From an uncultured Clostridium sp. (GTDB lineage: Bacteria; Bacillota; Clostridia; TANB77; CAG-508), in NCBI GenBank assembly GCA_947088765.1, contig CAMUHU010000010.1, positions 1 through 35,556 of the forward strand: DNA of 35,556 nt. The letters are read 5' to 3'. The notes beneath the pieces were generated by a model. The model did no database searches. It was given only the letters and a program-made list of their open reading frames with translations, and was not told where the DNA came from. The position numbers and the translations under genes were made by a program. Below, in pieces: positions 16,845 to 25,281 of this stretch. The stretch's first letter is position 1, and every line of letters starts with the position of its first letter.

Positions 16845-17804
16845 ATGGAAGAAAATAAAAAATTAGTTACAATATTAATTCCTGCTTATAATGAAGAAGA
16901 AGCATTGCCTATACTTTATGAAAGACTTGTTAAATTAATGGATGGGCTTCCTCAATATAATTTTGAGCTTCTATTTGTAAATGATGGTAGTCGTGATAAA
17001 ACTTTAGACATATTAAAAGAAATGAGAAAGTCTGATTCTAGAGTCTGCTATGTTAATTTATCTAGAAACTATGGTAAAGAAGTTGCAATGATTGCTGGCT
17101 TTGATTATATTAATGGGGATTGTATGATTAATATTGATGCAGACTTACAAGACCCACCAGAACTTATTCCTGAAATGCTAAAATATTGGGAAGAAGGATA
17201 TGATGATGTTTATGCAAAGCGTAAATCTAGAAAAGGAGAATCTATTTTTAAAAAACTAACTTCTTGGGGATATTATAGAGTTTTACAAAGTATGACTAAT
17301 ATTCAAATTCAAACTGATACTGGTGATTTTAGATTATTAGATAGACGTTGTGTTGAAGCTATACGCCAAATGAGAGAATCTCAAAGATATACTAAGGGGC
17401 TATATAGTTGGATTGGATATAAGAAAAAAGAAATATTATATGATAGAGATGCAAGAGTTGCTGGTAAAACCAAATGGAATTATAGACAATTAGCTAATTT
17501 ATCTATTGATGGAATAACTTCTTTTACTACCTCTCCTCTTCGTTGGGCTGCTATAATTGGTATGTTAGTTTCTCTATGTGGTTTTATTTACATGATAATT
17601 ATAATTGCAAAAACTTTAATCTATGGTATTGATGTTCCTGGTTATGCTTCAATGATGGTTGTAATATTATTTTTAGGTGGATTACAACTTATATTCTTGG
17701 GTATTATTGGTGAATATCTTGGACGAGCATTTTATGAGTCTAAAGGCAGACCTTTATATTTTATAGATTGCTATAATGAAAAGAGAGAAACAAATATAAA
17801 ATAA
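16845..17804 (+). CDS. GT2 family polyprenyl-phosphate glycosyltransferase (GtrB/CsbB-like)
   Basis: This type transfers a sugar from a nucleotide donor to a lipid carrier at the inner face of the membrane. The 319 residues have a GT-A domain (about 1-225) with ILIPAYNEEEALP, FVNDGSRDKT, NIDADLQDPPE (the DXD-like metal site), DTGDFRLLDRR and AGKTKWNYRQL. Two membrane helices follow (about 232-260 and 270-293) with GEYLGRAFYESKGRPLY. The architecture matches GtrB, CsbB and DPM1-like enzymes. A TraX-like gene follows after 13 bp. The acceptor and sugar cannot be inferred. Confidence 0.94.
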   Translation: MEENKKLVTILIPAYNEEEALPILYERLVKLMDGLPQYNFELLFVNDGSRDKTLDILKEMRKSDSRVCYVNLSRNYGKEVAMIAGFDYINGDCMINIDADLQDPPELIPEMLKYWEEGYDDVYAKRKSRKGESIFKKLTSWGYYRVLQSMTNIQIQTDTGDFRLLDRRCVEAIRQMRESQRYTKGLYSWIGYKKKEILYDRDARVAGKTKWNYRQLANLSIDGITSFTTSPLRWAAIIGMLVSLCGFIYMIIIIAKTLIYGIDVPGYASMMVVILFLGGLQLIFLGIIGEYLGRAFYESKGRPLYFIDCYNEKRETNIK

Positions 17805-17817
17805 CAAGGAGAATTAT

Positions 17818-18576
17818 ATGAGTGCTTATGTTTTAAAATTAATTGCAATAATAACTATGGTATTTGACCATAGTGGATATTTAATATATGGACATCTTTC
17901 TTGGATGAATTTTGTTGGTAGAATTGCCTTCCCTATTTTTGCATTTCAGATAAGTGAAGGCTATATCCATACTCATAATTTGAAAAAATATTTTGTAAGA
18001 CTAATAATATTTGCTTTAATTTCTCAAATTCCATATGCTTGGTTTGGCTATTGTTTTTTTTCTAACATGTCTTTAAATATTATTTTTACTTTAATATTAG
18101 GATTATTTTCTATATCTATTTATGAGTTTATTGTATCAAAGGGCATATTGCAATGTGCCCCCACATCTAATTATGATTCTTCCTCTACAGTAGAACAAAA
18201 TAAAAATAATAATATATTTCAATACAAATTGCTAGGTATTATAATTGTTTTAGTTATTGCAGTTTTTGCTGATATTTTTAACTTTGATTATGGATTTTAT
18301 GGCGTATTTATTATCTTCCTTTTCTACTTATACAGAAATAAAAAATTGTCTATGAATATTGCTATTACTATTTTAACTTTTATATACTATACTCCATATT
18401 TTATGGCTAGTAATTTTAAAATTAATTATATTGGATTATTTATTTGTAGTCTTATTCCTCTTATATTTATTAATCTATATAATGGTCAAAAAGGAAAAGA
18501 CCACAAAATGTTATTTTATATTTTTTATCCAGTGCATTTGTTAGTTTTATGTTTGATTTATACATTGTTACATTAA
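17818..18576 (+). CDS. TraX family membrane protein
   Basis: 252 residues with about seven to eight hydrophobic segments. The N-terminal pattern LKLIAIITMVFDHSGYL, FVGRIAFPIFAFQISEGY, RLIIFALISQIPYAW and MSLNIIFTLILGL matches the TraX family. In the F plasmid TraX acetylates pilin; chromosomal homologues are probably membrane acyltransferases with unknown acceptors. ACAAGGAGAATTAT precedes ATG. It lies 13 bp behind a lipid-carrier glycosyltransferase, so a surface polysaccharide or lipid modification role is plausible. A GGGCAC palindrome lies inside the reading frame (residues about 109-116), in a polar loop between membrane segments. Confidence 0.92.
   Translation: MSAYVLKLIAIITMVFDHSGYLIYGHLSWMNFVGRIAFPIFAFQISEGYIHTHNLKKYFVRLIIFALISQIPYAWFGYCFFSNMSLNIIFTLILGLFSISIYEFIVSKGILQCAPTSNYDSSSTVEQNKNNNIFQYKLLGIIIVLVIAVFADIFNFDYGFYGVFIIFLFYLYRNKKLSMNIAITILTFIYYTPYFMASNFKINYIGLFICSLIPLIFINLYNGQKGKDHKMLFYIFYPVHLLVLCLIYTLLH
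18141..18166. repeat. GGGCAC-family palindrome, copy 5, inside traX
   Basis: GGGCATATTGCAATGTGCCC followed by CCACAT lies in frame within the TraX gene, where it encodes about KGILQCAPTS. The insert extends a hydrophilic loop, and the reading frame remains open. Confidence 0.75.
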
Positions 18577-18587
18577 GTTAGATAAAT

Positions 18588-18762
18588 TATATATTAATTA
18601 ATCAATTCGAAAAATTATTTAAACGAAATTGAAATAAGAAAATGTTAGGAATTAATTTATAGGGAATCTCGAGTATATCGAGAGGGCGCTGTAAATTAAT
18701 TCCTTAAATTTTCTATGAAATCGAGTTGTATAATTTTGAGAATTTATTAATTTAATATATAA
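18588..18762. repeat. 175-bp imperfect inverted repeat between traX and polC
   Basis: Both arms of about 70 bp can be aligned almost throughout. The outer part pairs TTATATATTAA with TTAATATATAA and AATTCgaAAAATTAT with ATAATTTTgaGAATT. The inner part is a perfect 12-bp stem GGAATTAATTTA/TAAATTAATTCC, flanked by GAAAAT/ATTTTC. The terminal loop holds a small TCTCGA-gtata-TCGAGA hairpin. It fills the whole gap between the two convergent genes. It may be a MITE-like element, a structured RNA or a bidirectional terminator. Confidence 0.78.
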
Positions 18763-18775
18763 TCTAAAAATACAT

Positions 18776-21700
18776 TTATAATACATCAAATAAACTCAAT
18801 TGATTACTTGTACTCATTCCATCTAAACATCCAAATTTATCTAACAAATCTATAATAGATTTTCCTGCCTTTGACCTTTTCATTAAGTCTTCTTTTGAAA
18901 TAAATTCTCCATCTTTTCTTGCTTCTACTATACTTTCAGCAGCTACTTGCCCAAGACCTGCTATACTACATAATGAAGGTCTAATTCCTTCAGGCTCCAT
19001 TTTAAATTTAGTAGCATCTGATTTATATATATCTATTGGTAAAAATGTTATCCCTCTTTTATACATTTCTAGTACATATTCTAAAACGTTATACATCCCC
19101 TTATCTTTTTGCGTTGCAGAATTTCCAAGTTTATCTATTTCCTCCATTTTGTCTTTTACCTTCTTCTCACCAAATATCATAAATTCACTATCAAATTCAT
19201 CTGCCCTTATTGAATACATTGTTGCATAATAAGCCTTTGGAATATGAACTTTAAACCAAGCAATTCTAAAAGCATTAATAACATATGCTGCTGCATGTGC
19301 CTTTGGGAACATATATTTGATTTTTTTGCAAGATTCTATATACCATTCTGGAACATTATTTTCTCTCATAAGACTTTCCTGTTCTTCTGATAATCCTTTT
19401 CCTTTACGGACTGATTCCATTATTTTAAATGAATTTTGCGCAGGTAATCCCATACTCATCAAATAAATCATAATGTCATCCCTTGTACATATAGCTTCTG
19501 ATAGAGTTATTGTTCCATTATTAATTAATTCTTGTGCATTGTTTAACCATACATCTGTACCATGTGATAAACCTGATATTCTTAATAGTTCCTCAAATGT
19601 ACTTGGTTTTGTGTCCACTAACATTCCTCTTACAAATTTTGTTCCAAACTCTGGTACTCCAAATGTTGCGACTTCTGAATTTATATCCTCTTTTCTTACT
19701 CCTATTGCTTCTGTTGATGAAAATATGGACATTGTAGTTTTATCATCTAGTGGAACTTTAGTTGGATCTATCCCTGTCAAATCATATAACATTCTTATAA
19801 CTGTTGGATCATCATGACCTAACATATCAAATTTCAAAATATTTTTATCTATTGAGTGGTAATCAAAATGTGTTGTAACAATATCTGAATCTGGATCATC
19901 TGCAGGATGTTGTACTGGACAAAATTCATAAATCTCATGTCCTGTTGGTACAACTACAACTCCTCCTGGATGCTGACCTGTTGTTCTCTTTATTCCTGTA
20001 CACCCTTTAGATAATCTATTTATTTCTGCTGAACTAATAACTTGATTTCTTTCTTCAAAATATTTTTTTACATATCCATATGCTGTTTTTTCTGCTATTG
20101 TTCCAATAGTACCTGCTTTAAATGTAGTTCCTTTTCCCAAAATAACTTCTGCATATTTATGTGCTTTTGTTTGATATTCTCCTGAGAAATTTAAATCTAT
20201 ATCTGGTTCTTTATCTCCATTAAATCCTAGGAATGTTTCAAATGGTATATCTATTCCATCTTTTACAAGTTTTTTTCCGCATTTTGGACACCATGCATCT
20301 GGAAGGTCAATCCCATTTTTAAATCCATGATCAGAAAAATCTGAATATTTACACTTAGGACACCTGTAATGTGCTTTTAATCCATTAACCTCTGTAATAC
20401 CCGTCATATATGCTACAAGTGATGAACCAACAGATCCTCTTGAACCAACTATGTATCCATCTTCATTTGATTTCCAAACTAATTTCTGTGCAATAATATA
20501 CATAACAGAAAATCCATTTTTTATGATAGAGTCTAATTCTTTTCTAAGTCTTGTTTCTACAATTTCTGGTAATGGATCTCCATATAATTCATGTGCTTTA
20601 TTCATAGCAATATCTTCTATTGTTTTTTCACATCCTTCAATATATGGAGTACATTTATCTGGAGATATTGGACTTATTGGTTCACACATATCTGCTACTT
20701 TATTTGTATTTGTTACAACTACCTCATATGCTTTTTCTTTTCCTAAATATGCAAATTCGTTTAGCATTTCTTCTGTTGTTCTTAAATATAATGGTGCTTG
20801 GTGGTCTGCATCATCAAATCCTTGCCCTGCTTGCAAAATTCTTCTATATATTTCATCTTCTGGATCCATGAAATGTACATCACAAGTAGCACAAACTAAT
20901 TTATCTAATTTTTCTCCTAATTCAACTATCTTTCTATTTATAGCAATTAAATCATCTTGACTTTTTAATGTACCTTCTCTTACTAAATATTCATCATTTC
21001 CTAATGGTTGTATTTCTAAATAATCATAAAACCTTGCAATTTCTTCTATTTTGTCTTCTGAATATCCATTTAGAATAGCTTGATATAATTCTCCTTGGTC
21101 ACATGCACTACCTATTATTAATCCTTCACTATATTTTTTATATATACTTTTGGGTATTCTTGGTCTTTTATAAAAATAATCCAAGTGTGAAAATGATATT
21201 AATTTATATAGATTTTTAAGTCCAATAGGATTTGTTGCTATAATTATTGCGTGATATGTTGGTAGTTTCTTTATATTCATATTTTTAGAAGATATTGCAT
21301 CAATATCGTTTAATTTTGTAACTCCTTGTTCTTTTAATTTTTCTAACATTACCTCAAATACTTTTACAAGTGTTTTAACATCATCTAAAGCACGATGAGC
21401 TACATCAACTTTTATTCTCAAATTTGCTGCAATAATACCCAATTTATATTTTGTAAATTCTGGAAATAAGTCTTTAGCTAGACTTAAAGTATCAATATAT
21501 GTATTATTAAATTTTAATCCCAATTTATTTGCTTGATATCTTAAAAATCCTATATCAAAATTTGCATTATGTGCAACCAATACATCGTCTCCACAGAATT
21601 TTATAAATTCTGGAAGAACATCTTTTATTGTTCTTGCTGACTTTACCATATCATCTGTAATATGTGTAACTTGAACTACCTCATAAGGTATTGGTTTTTC

Positions 21701-22765
21701 TGGGTTTACAAAGCATTCAAATTCATCTATAATTTCTCCATTTTTAATCTTTATAGCACCTAATTCGGTTATCATTTCACTCCTATATGGTATTCCTGTT
21801 GTTTCAATATCTAAAACACAATATTCAGTATCAATATTTACATTTCCATCTCCATAGACACTTGTTTGACCATCTGGACATAAATATGCTTCAACTCCAT
21901 ATAAAACTTTTATATCATTATTTCCTTTTTTTACAGTATCATTTGCATGCGGAAATGATTGTGCTACACCATGGTCTGTAATAGCAATAGATTTCATCCC
22001 CCATTTTCTCGCTCTATTTATCAAGTCTTCTACTGGGGTTATTCCATCCATTTGGCTCATTTGTGTATGCATATGTAATTCTACTCTTTTTATTTCTGCA
22101 TTATCCATTCTTGTTAAAACTTCTTTTTTAGGTAAACTTATTACTACATTTGCAATAATTGTTATTTCTCTTGCATATGGATCAAATTGTGCATTTCCTT
22201 CTAATTCCACGTAACTATTTTCTTGTAATCGTGGTCTTACATCTTCTAATTTCTCAGGTTCAACAAATGATTTACATGTAATAGTACTGCTTCCATCATA
22301 TATATCGAAACAATACAAGGTTTTTCCATTTCTTAGTTCTCTTTCTTCAACTCTTGTAACTCTACCTGAAATTGCTACTTTTCCACTTTCAGCTGTAACC
22401 TCTTTTACCTTTATCATTTTTTCATTTATCTTCGCTCTTTTTGTTCCTATAATTATTGGACTTATTTCTTGAATTGGTATTTCTTTTTCAACATTTTTTT
22501 CTACCTTGTCTTCTTTTTTATTAGGATTTATATATTCTATATTTATTGTTGCTTTTGCTACATTAAATCTATTTTTTAGATATATTTCAAATGATAAAAT
22601 TTCACCTGTTTGCACCTTAATATCTGTTTGAAGAAATATGCTTAATTCTCTCGTTTTTTTTGATATTGTTATATTTGATATTTTTGCTTTCATTATGTTA
22701 TTTTTTTCTTCAAAATCATTAAATATTTCTGAAACTTTTTTCATTTCTGCCATTTTATTAGTCAT
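18776..22765 (-). CDS. polC: DNA polymerase III alpha subunit, PolC type
   Basis: PolC is the replicative polymerase of low-GC Gram-positive bacteria, with built-in proofreading. The 1329 residues are slightly short because the N-terminal region is reduced. The order is an N-terminal region and OB fold (about 115-210), PHP domain beginning LHMHTQMSQMDG (about 230), an inserted DnaQ-type 3'-5' exonuclease (CVLDIETTGI at about 316 to about 480), a zinc motif CPKCKYSD...CPKCGKK, and the polymerase palm (DPDIDLNFSGEYQ) with GTIGTIAEKTAYGYVKKYF, GQHPGGVVVVP and KAHAAAYVINAFR. The start is slightly uncertain: AAAAAGGA abuts the first ATG, and ATG at codon 5 is also possible. It is transcribed alone. 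Confidence 0.98.
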   Translation of the reverse strand: MTNKMAEMKKVSEIFNDFEEKNNIMKAKISNITISKKTRELSIFLQTDIKVQTGEILSFEIYLKNRFNVAKATINIEYINPNKKEDKVEKNVEKEIPIQEISPIIIGTKRAKINEKMIKVKEVTAESGKVAISGRVTRVEERELRNGKTLYCFDIYDGSSTITCKSFVEPEKLEDVRPRLQENSYVELEGNAQFDPYAREITIIANVVISLPKKEVLTRMDNAEIKRVELHMHTQMSQMDGITPVEDLINRARKWGMKSIAITDHGVAQSFPHANDTVKKGNNDIKVLYGVEAYLCPDGQTSVYGDGNVNIDTEYCVLDIETTGIPYRSEMITELGAIKIKNGEIIDEFECFVNPEKPIPYEVVQVTHITDDMVKSARTIKDVLPEFIKFCGDDVLVAHNANFDIGFLRYQANKLGLKFNNTYIDTLSLAKDLFPEFTKYKLGIIAANLRIKVDVAHRALDDVKTLVKVFEVMLEKLKEQGVTKLNDIDAISSKNMNIKKLPTYHAIIIATNPIGLKNLYKLISFSHLDYFYKRPRIPKSIYKKYSEGLIIGSACDQGELYQAILNGYSEDKIEEIARFYDYLEIQPLGNDEYLVREGTLKSQDDLIAINRKIVELGEKLDKLVCATCDVHFMDPEDEIYRRILQAGQGFDDADHQAPLYLRTTEEMLNEFAYLGKEKAYEVVVTNTNKVADMCEPISPISPDKCTPYIEGCEKTIEDIAMNKAHELYGDPLPEIVETRLRKELDSIIKNGFSVMYIIAQKLVWKSNEDGYIVGSRGSVGSSLVAYMTGITEVNGLKAHYRCPKCKYSDFSDHGFKNGIDLPDAWCPKCGKKLVKDGIDIPFETFLGFNGDKEPDIDLNFSGEYQTKAHKYAEVILGKGTTFKAGTIGTIAEKTAYGYVKKYFEERNQVISSAEINRLSKGCTGIKRTTGQHPGGVVVVPTGHEIYEFCPVQHPADDPDSDIVTTHFDYHSIDKNILKFDMLGHDDPTVIRMLYDLTGIDPTKVPLDDKTTMSIFSSTEAIGVRKEDINSEVATFGVPEFGTKFVRGMLVDTKPSTFEELLRISGLSHGTDVWLNNAQELINNGTITLSEAICTRDDIMIYLMSMGLPAQNSFKIMESVRKGKGLSEEQESLMRENNVPEWYIESCKKIKYMFPKAHAAAYVINAFRIAWFKVHIPKAYYATMYSIRADEFDSEFMIFGEKKVKDKMEEIDKLGNSATQKDKGMYNVLEYVLEMYKRGITFLPIDIYKSDATKFKMEPEGIRPSLCSIAGLGQVAAESIVEARKDGEFISKEDLMKRSKAGKSIIDLLDKFGCLDGMSTSNQLSLFDVL

Positions 22766-23097
22766 TCCTTTTTATTATATTTTCTAGATTATTTTATCAA
22801 ATTTAATGATTTTTTACAATTGTTTTTATAATTTTTAAAAAATAAGCTATGCAAAAATATCAATACTTATTATATTTCTGGTTGTATTATCAAAGTTTTG
22901 TACTAATAGGGATAGGAGAAAATATCATTTGAAAATTTTTAAGCGTATATTAAATTTTTACAAAAGTCTTAAAATGCACTAAAAATCAGCAATCCATGAG
23001 AATTGCCTTTTAGATTAAAGGTAAAAACTTACAATACTACAAACAATGCACTTGGTAAAACCAAGTGCATTGGACAGTTACTATAATTAATAATAAG
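22766..23097. other. Intergenic stretch without a gene
   Basis: This AT-rich spacer lies upstream of polC and downstream of the small foreign-looking gene. Apart from the terminator at 23045-23071 and a small GCAAT/ATTGC hairpin near 22989, I see no reading frame, RNA gene or clear promoter consensus. Confidence 0.6.
23045..23071 (-). terminator. Terminator after the 103-residue gene
   Basis: AATGCACTTGGT and ACCAAGTGCATT form a perfect 12-bp stem around AAA. On the minus strand a short T-rich run (TGTTTG) follows. It lies 27 bp past the gene stop. Confidence 0.75.
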
Positions 23098-23409
23098 TTA
23101 ATCAGGCTTGATAAATTTGAGTTTCCGAGTAGTAGTTTCACTAGTCATTTCTGAAAATTCCCATCCATCAATTGTTTCTTCATAAATTATGCGTGGGATG
23201 TCACGTGCTTGAGCTGGCATCCACCCTGGACGAGTATACTGCAATCTAACCGTTTTTGATTTGTGAGTTGCGTCTTTAACGTCAGGCATACGTTCCCAGC
23301 AGTGAATTTCTTCAGTAGAGTTCAAGTCTTCAATATCACTGCCAATTTTTGCTTCAACGACTTTTTTAATATTCTTTGTTCCTAACTCTACTATTACTGT
23401 TTTTACCAT
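23098..23409 (-). CDS. Unrecognised 103-residue protein of atypical composition
   Basis: I do not recognise this protein. It begins MVKTVIVELGTKNIKKVVEA and contains HCWERMPDVKDATHKSKTVR, LQYTRPGWMPAQARDIPRII and WEFSEMTSETTTRKLKF. It has no signal peptide or membrane segment, and looks like a compact alpha/beta protein. A strong AAGGAGG precedes ATG by 11 nt; a good promoter (TTTACT-17-TATAAT) and a clean terminator make it a complete single-gene unit. It is visibly richer in G+C than every neighbour, uses codons such as CGG, CGT and CTC, and holds the only in-frame CGG outside the frameshifted genes. Recent horizontal acquisition is likely. Confidence 0.8.
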   Translation of the reverse strand: MVKTVIVELGTKNIKKVVEAKIGSDIEDLNSTEEIHCWERMPDVKDATHKSKTVRLQYTRPGWMPAQARDIPRIIYEETIDGWEFSEMTSETTTRKLKFIKPD

Positions 23410-23719
23410 AATGCAATTTTCCTCCTTCAGCTAATTATTATTTTATAGTATCAAAAATACGTAAGCTTATTGCTTAAGTTTATTGAATTATATCATATTT
23501 ACATCATAAAGTAAATGAAAACCACTACTTTCTCTCGTTCCATTGTTACAGACATTCACAATTTTTCTTCCAATTTTACTCTATTATCCATAATTTTTTA
23601 TTCCTCTTCTTATTTCCAATTAAATCCAAAATTTATTCTCTTAATTTTATACATCATAATTATTGTTTAAATACTCTTTTAATCCACTTATCATTCATTT
23701 CCTCAATTTTGCATAAATA
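23410..23719. other. Intergenic stretch with a promoter only
   Basis: It holds the promoter at 23487-23515 for the small gene to its left. The remainder to 23719 is AT-rich without a supportable gene, repeat or terminator; the only open frames are under 25 codons. Confidence 0.55.
23487..23515 (-). promoter_or_regulatory. Promoter of the 103-residue gene
   Basis: On the minus strand, TTTACT (23510-23515) and TATAAT (23487-23492) are separated by 17 bp, about 80 bp before the start codon. Confidence 0.6.
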
Positions 23720-24925
23720 TTATTCTTCCTCCAATAAAAAATCTATAATATTTCTACATTTTATCCCCTCTTCAGATGTTTCGTTATAAACTCTATCTAA
23801 TGTTAATATGGTTTTTTCGTAATTGTCATTTATATTCTTTAATGGAGCAAATTCTCTAGTTCTTAGATGCTCTTCTAATAAAGAAAGAGTTACTTGATAA
23901 TATTTCTTTTCTTTAGAATTTGTTGCAATAAAATCAACTTCAAGAGAATCAGTTTTTCCTACAGTAACAGTATATCCTCTATTTAATAATTCAAAAAACA
24001 CTATATTTTCTATAATATGTCCAAAATCAGAATCTCTAAAACCTAATATAGAATTTCGTATTCCTATATCAACTATATAATATTTTTCTAGTGTTTTTAA
24101 TAATTCTTTTCCCTTTATATCATATCTAGGTGCTTTATATACGATATACGCATTTTCTAACATTTCTAAATAATTTAGTATTGTATTATGAGTAACTTTT
24201 GTTCCTTGACTTGTTAAAAAATCAGCTATCTTTTTTGATGATATCAAACTACCAGTATTGCACATTAAAAATTTCAAAACTTTCTCTAATAAACTCGCAT
24301 CTGTTAATTTGTTTTTTTCTATGACATCTTTCATAAATACAGTATTATATATTCCTTTTATCGCATCATCAAACAAATTATAGTCATCACTTAATTTAAT
24401 TATTCCTGGCATTCCTCCATATTTCATATACTGATTAAATTTCTCATCAATACTAATATTATTTTTAAAACTTGCAAATTTTAAAAATTCTTTAAAGGAT
24501 AAAGGTAGCATCTTAATTTCTATATATCTACCAGATAAATATGTTGATAATTCCGATGATAATAAATATGCATTAGAACCTGTTATATATATATCGCAGT
24601 TAAAATCAACAGTTAGAGCATTAACGCATTTTTCCCAGTTTGTAACTCTTTGTACTTCATCTAATAAAATATACGCTTTTTCTTCGCTATTAATTTGTTT
24701 TTTTATTTCTGTGTACATATCTTTATAATCAATTATCTTGTCAAATTCAAAAGATTCAAAATTCATATATATTACATTTGTTTTTGAATTTTGTTCTTTT
24801 AGTTTATTCATAAATAGTTTTAATAAACTAGACTTTCCACATCTTCTTATTCCAGTTATTACTTTTATAAAGTCTTTATCTTTGTAAGATAACAATTTAT
24901 TCATATAATTTTCTCTATTTATCAT
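23720..24925 (-). CDS. ATP-binding protein of the AAA_14/DUF4143 family
   Basis: The 401 residues have an N-terminal P-loop ATPase (KVITGIRRCGKSSLLKLF at about 21-38; Walker B YILLDEVQRV; sensor DIYITGSNAYLLSS) and a C-terminal DUF4143 domain with a winged-helix part (DFLTSQGTKVTHNTILNYLE) and a nuclease-like fold (GYTVTVGKTDSLEVDFIAT, KKYYQVTLSL). The family is common and often in multiple copies in anaerobes; its cellular role is not established. Its E-VDF-Q pattern resembles PD-(D/E)XK nucleases, but activity is unproven. It is transcribed alone, from a promoter with repeated TAACAAAA motifs. Confidence 0.92.
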   Translation of the reverse strand: MINRENYMNKLLSYKDKDFIKVITGIRRCGKSSLLKLFMNKLKEQNSKTNVIYMNFESFEFDKIIDYKDMYTEIKKQINSEEKAYILLDEVQRVTNWEKCVNALTVDFNCDIYITGSNAYLLSSELSTYLSGRYIEIKMLPLSFKEFLKFASFKNNISIDEKFNQYMKYGGMPGIIKLSDDYNLFDDAIKGIYNTVFMKDVIEKNKLTDASLLEKVLKFLMCNTGSLISSKKIADFLTSQGTKVTHNTILNYLEMLENAYIVYKAPRYDIKGKELLKTLEKYYIVDIGIRNSILGFRDSDFGHIIENIVFFELLNRGYTVTVGKTDSLEVDFIATNSKEKKYYQVTLSLLEEHLRTREFAPLKNINDNYEKTILTLDRVYNETSEEGIKCRNIIDFLLEEE

Positions 24926-24943
24926 ATTTCATCACCTATTATA

Positions 24944-25023
24944 AGTATATTTTATATTTTTACTTTTGTCAAGTTTTGTTACTACACTAACAAAACTTTT
25001 CTAAATAATATACTTTTGTTAGT
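24944..25023 (-). promoter_or_regulatory. Promoter and operator-like repeats of the AAA/DUF4143 gene
   Basis: On the minus strand, TTGACA (24967-24972) and TATACT (24944-24949) are 17 bp apart. Directly upstream are a perfect 10-bp inverted repeat, ACTAACAAAA (24986-24995) and TTTTGTTAGT (25014-25023), 18 bp apart, and a further TTTTGTTA at 24974-24981. The even spacing suggests an activator or repressor site. Confidence 0.62.
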
Positions 25024-25075
25024 ATCTTTACATTTTTACATAAAAATTTTATACATTTTAAATTTATAAATACAA

Positions 25076-25101
25076 GAAAAGTGGCTTTACCACCTTTTCT
25101 T
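25076..25101. terminator. Hairpin AGAAAAGTGG/CCACCTTTTCT
   Basis: A stem of about 10 bp with one bulged base is followed by TTTTG on the plus strand. It lies upstream of the AAA gene promoter and would end transcription running through from the membrane-protein gene. Confidence 0.45.
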
Positions 25102-25162
25102 TTGCCGATTTAAGTTTCTGAATGTAAATGAGGAAATCTTAAAGGCAATAGCGATTATAGCC

Positions 25163-25237
25163 TTTTATATACTAGGAAAGTTTGTTGAACTATTGTTAAA
25201 TCTATACTTGTTGATAGAACTTTCCTAGTATATAAAA
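25163..25237. repeat. Perfect 20-bp inverted repeat around 35 nt
   Basis: TTTTATATACTAGGAAAGTT at 25163-25182 is exactly complementary to 25218-25237. The left end can alternatively pair with AAAGGC at 25141-25146 through GCCTTT at 25160-25165. It lies in the 24926-25281 gap, which holds no gene. It may be a minimal MITE-like element or a structured 3' UTR. Confidence 0.8.
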
Positions 25238-25240
25238 CAA

Positions 25241-25256
25241 GGCACATTTCTGTGCC
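25241..25256. repeat. GGGCAC-family palindrome, copy 6 (short)
   Basis: GGCACA-tttc-TGTGCC is followed by CCAAAACAT. It is a reduced copy directly behind the membrane-protein gene and adjoining the 20-bp inverted repeat. Confidence 0.6.
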
Positions 25257-25281
25257 CCAAAACATATAGCAATGGTTTTAA

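Noticed and set aside
17818-18576. TraX as evidence for a conjugative element
   Set aside because: Chromosomal TraX-family proteins are common, and no relaxase, coupling protein or other transfer gene is present.
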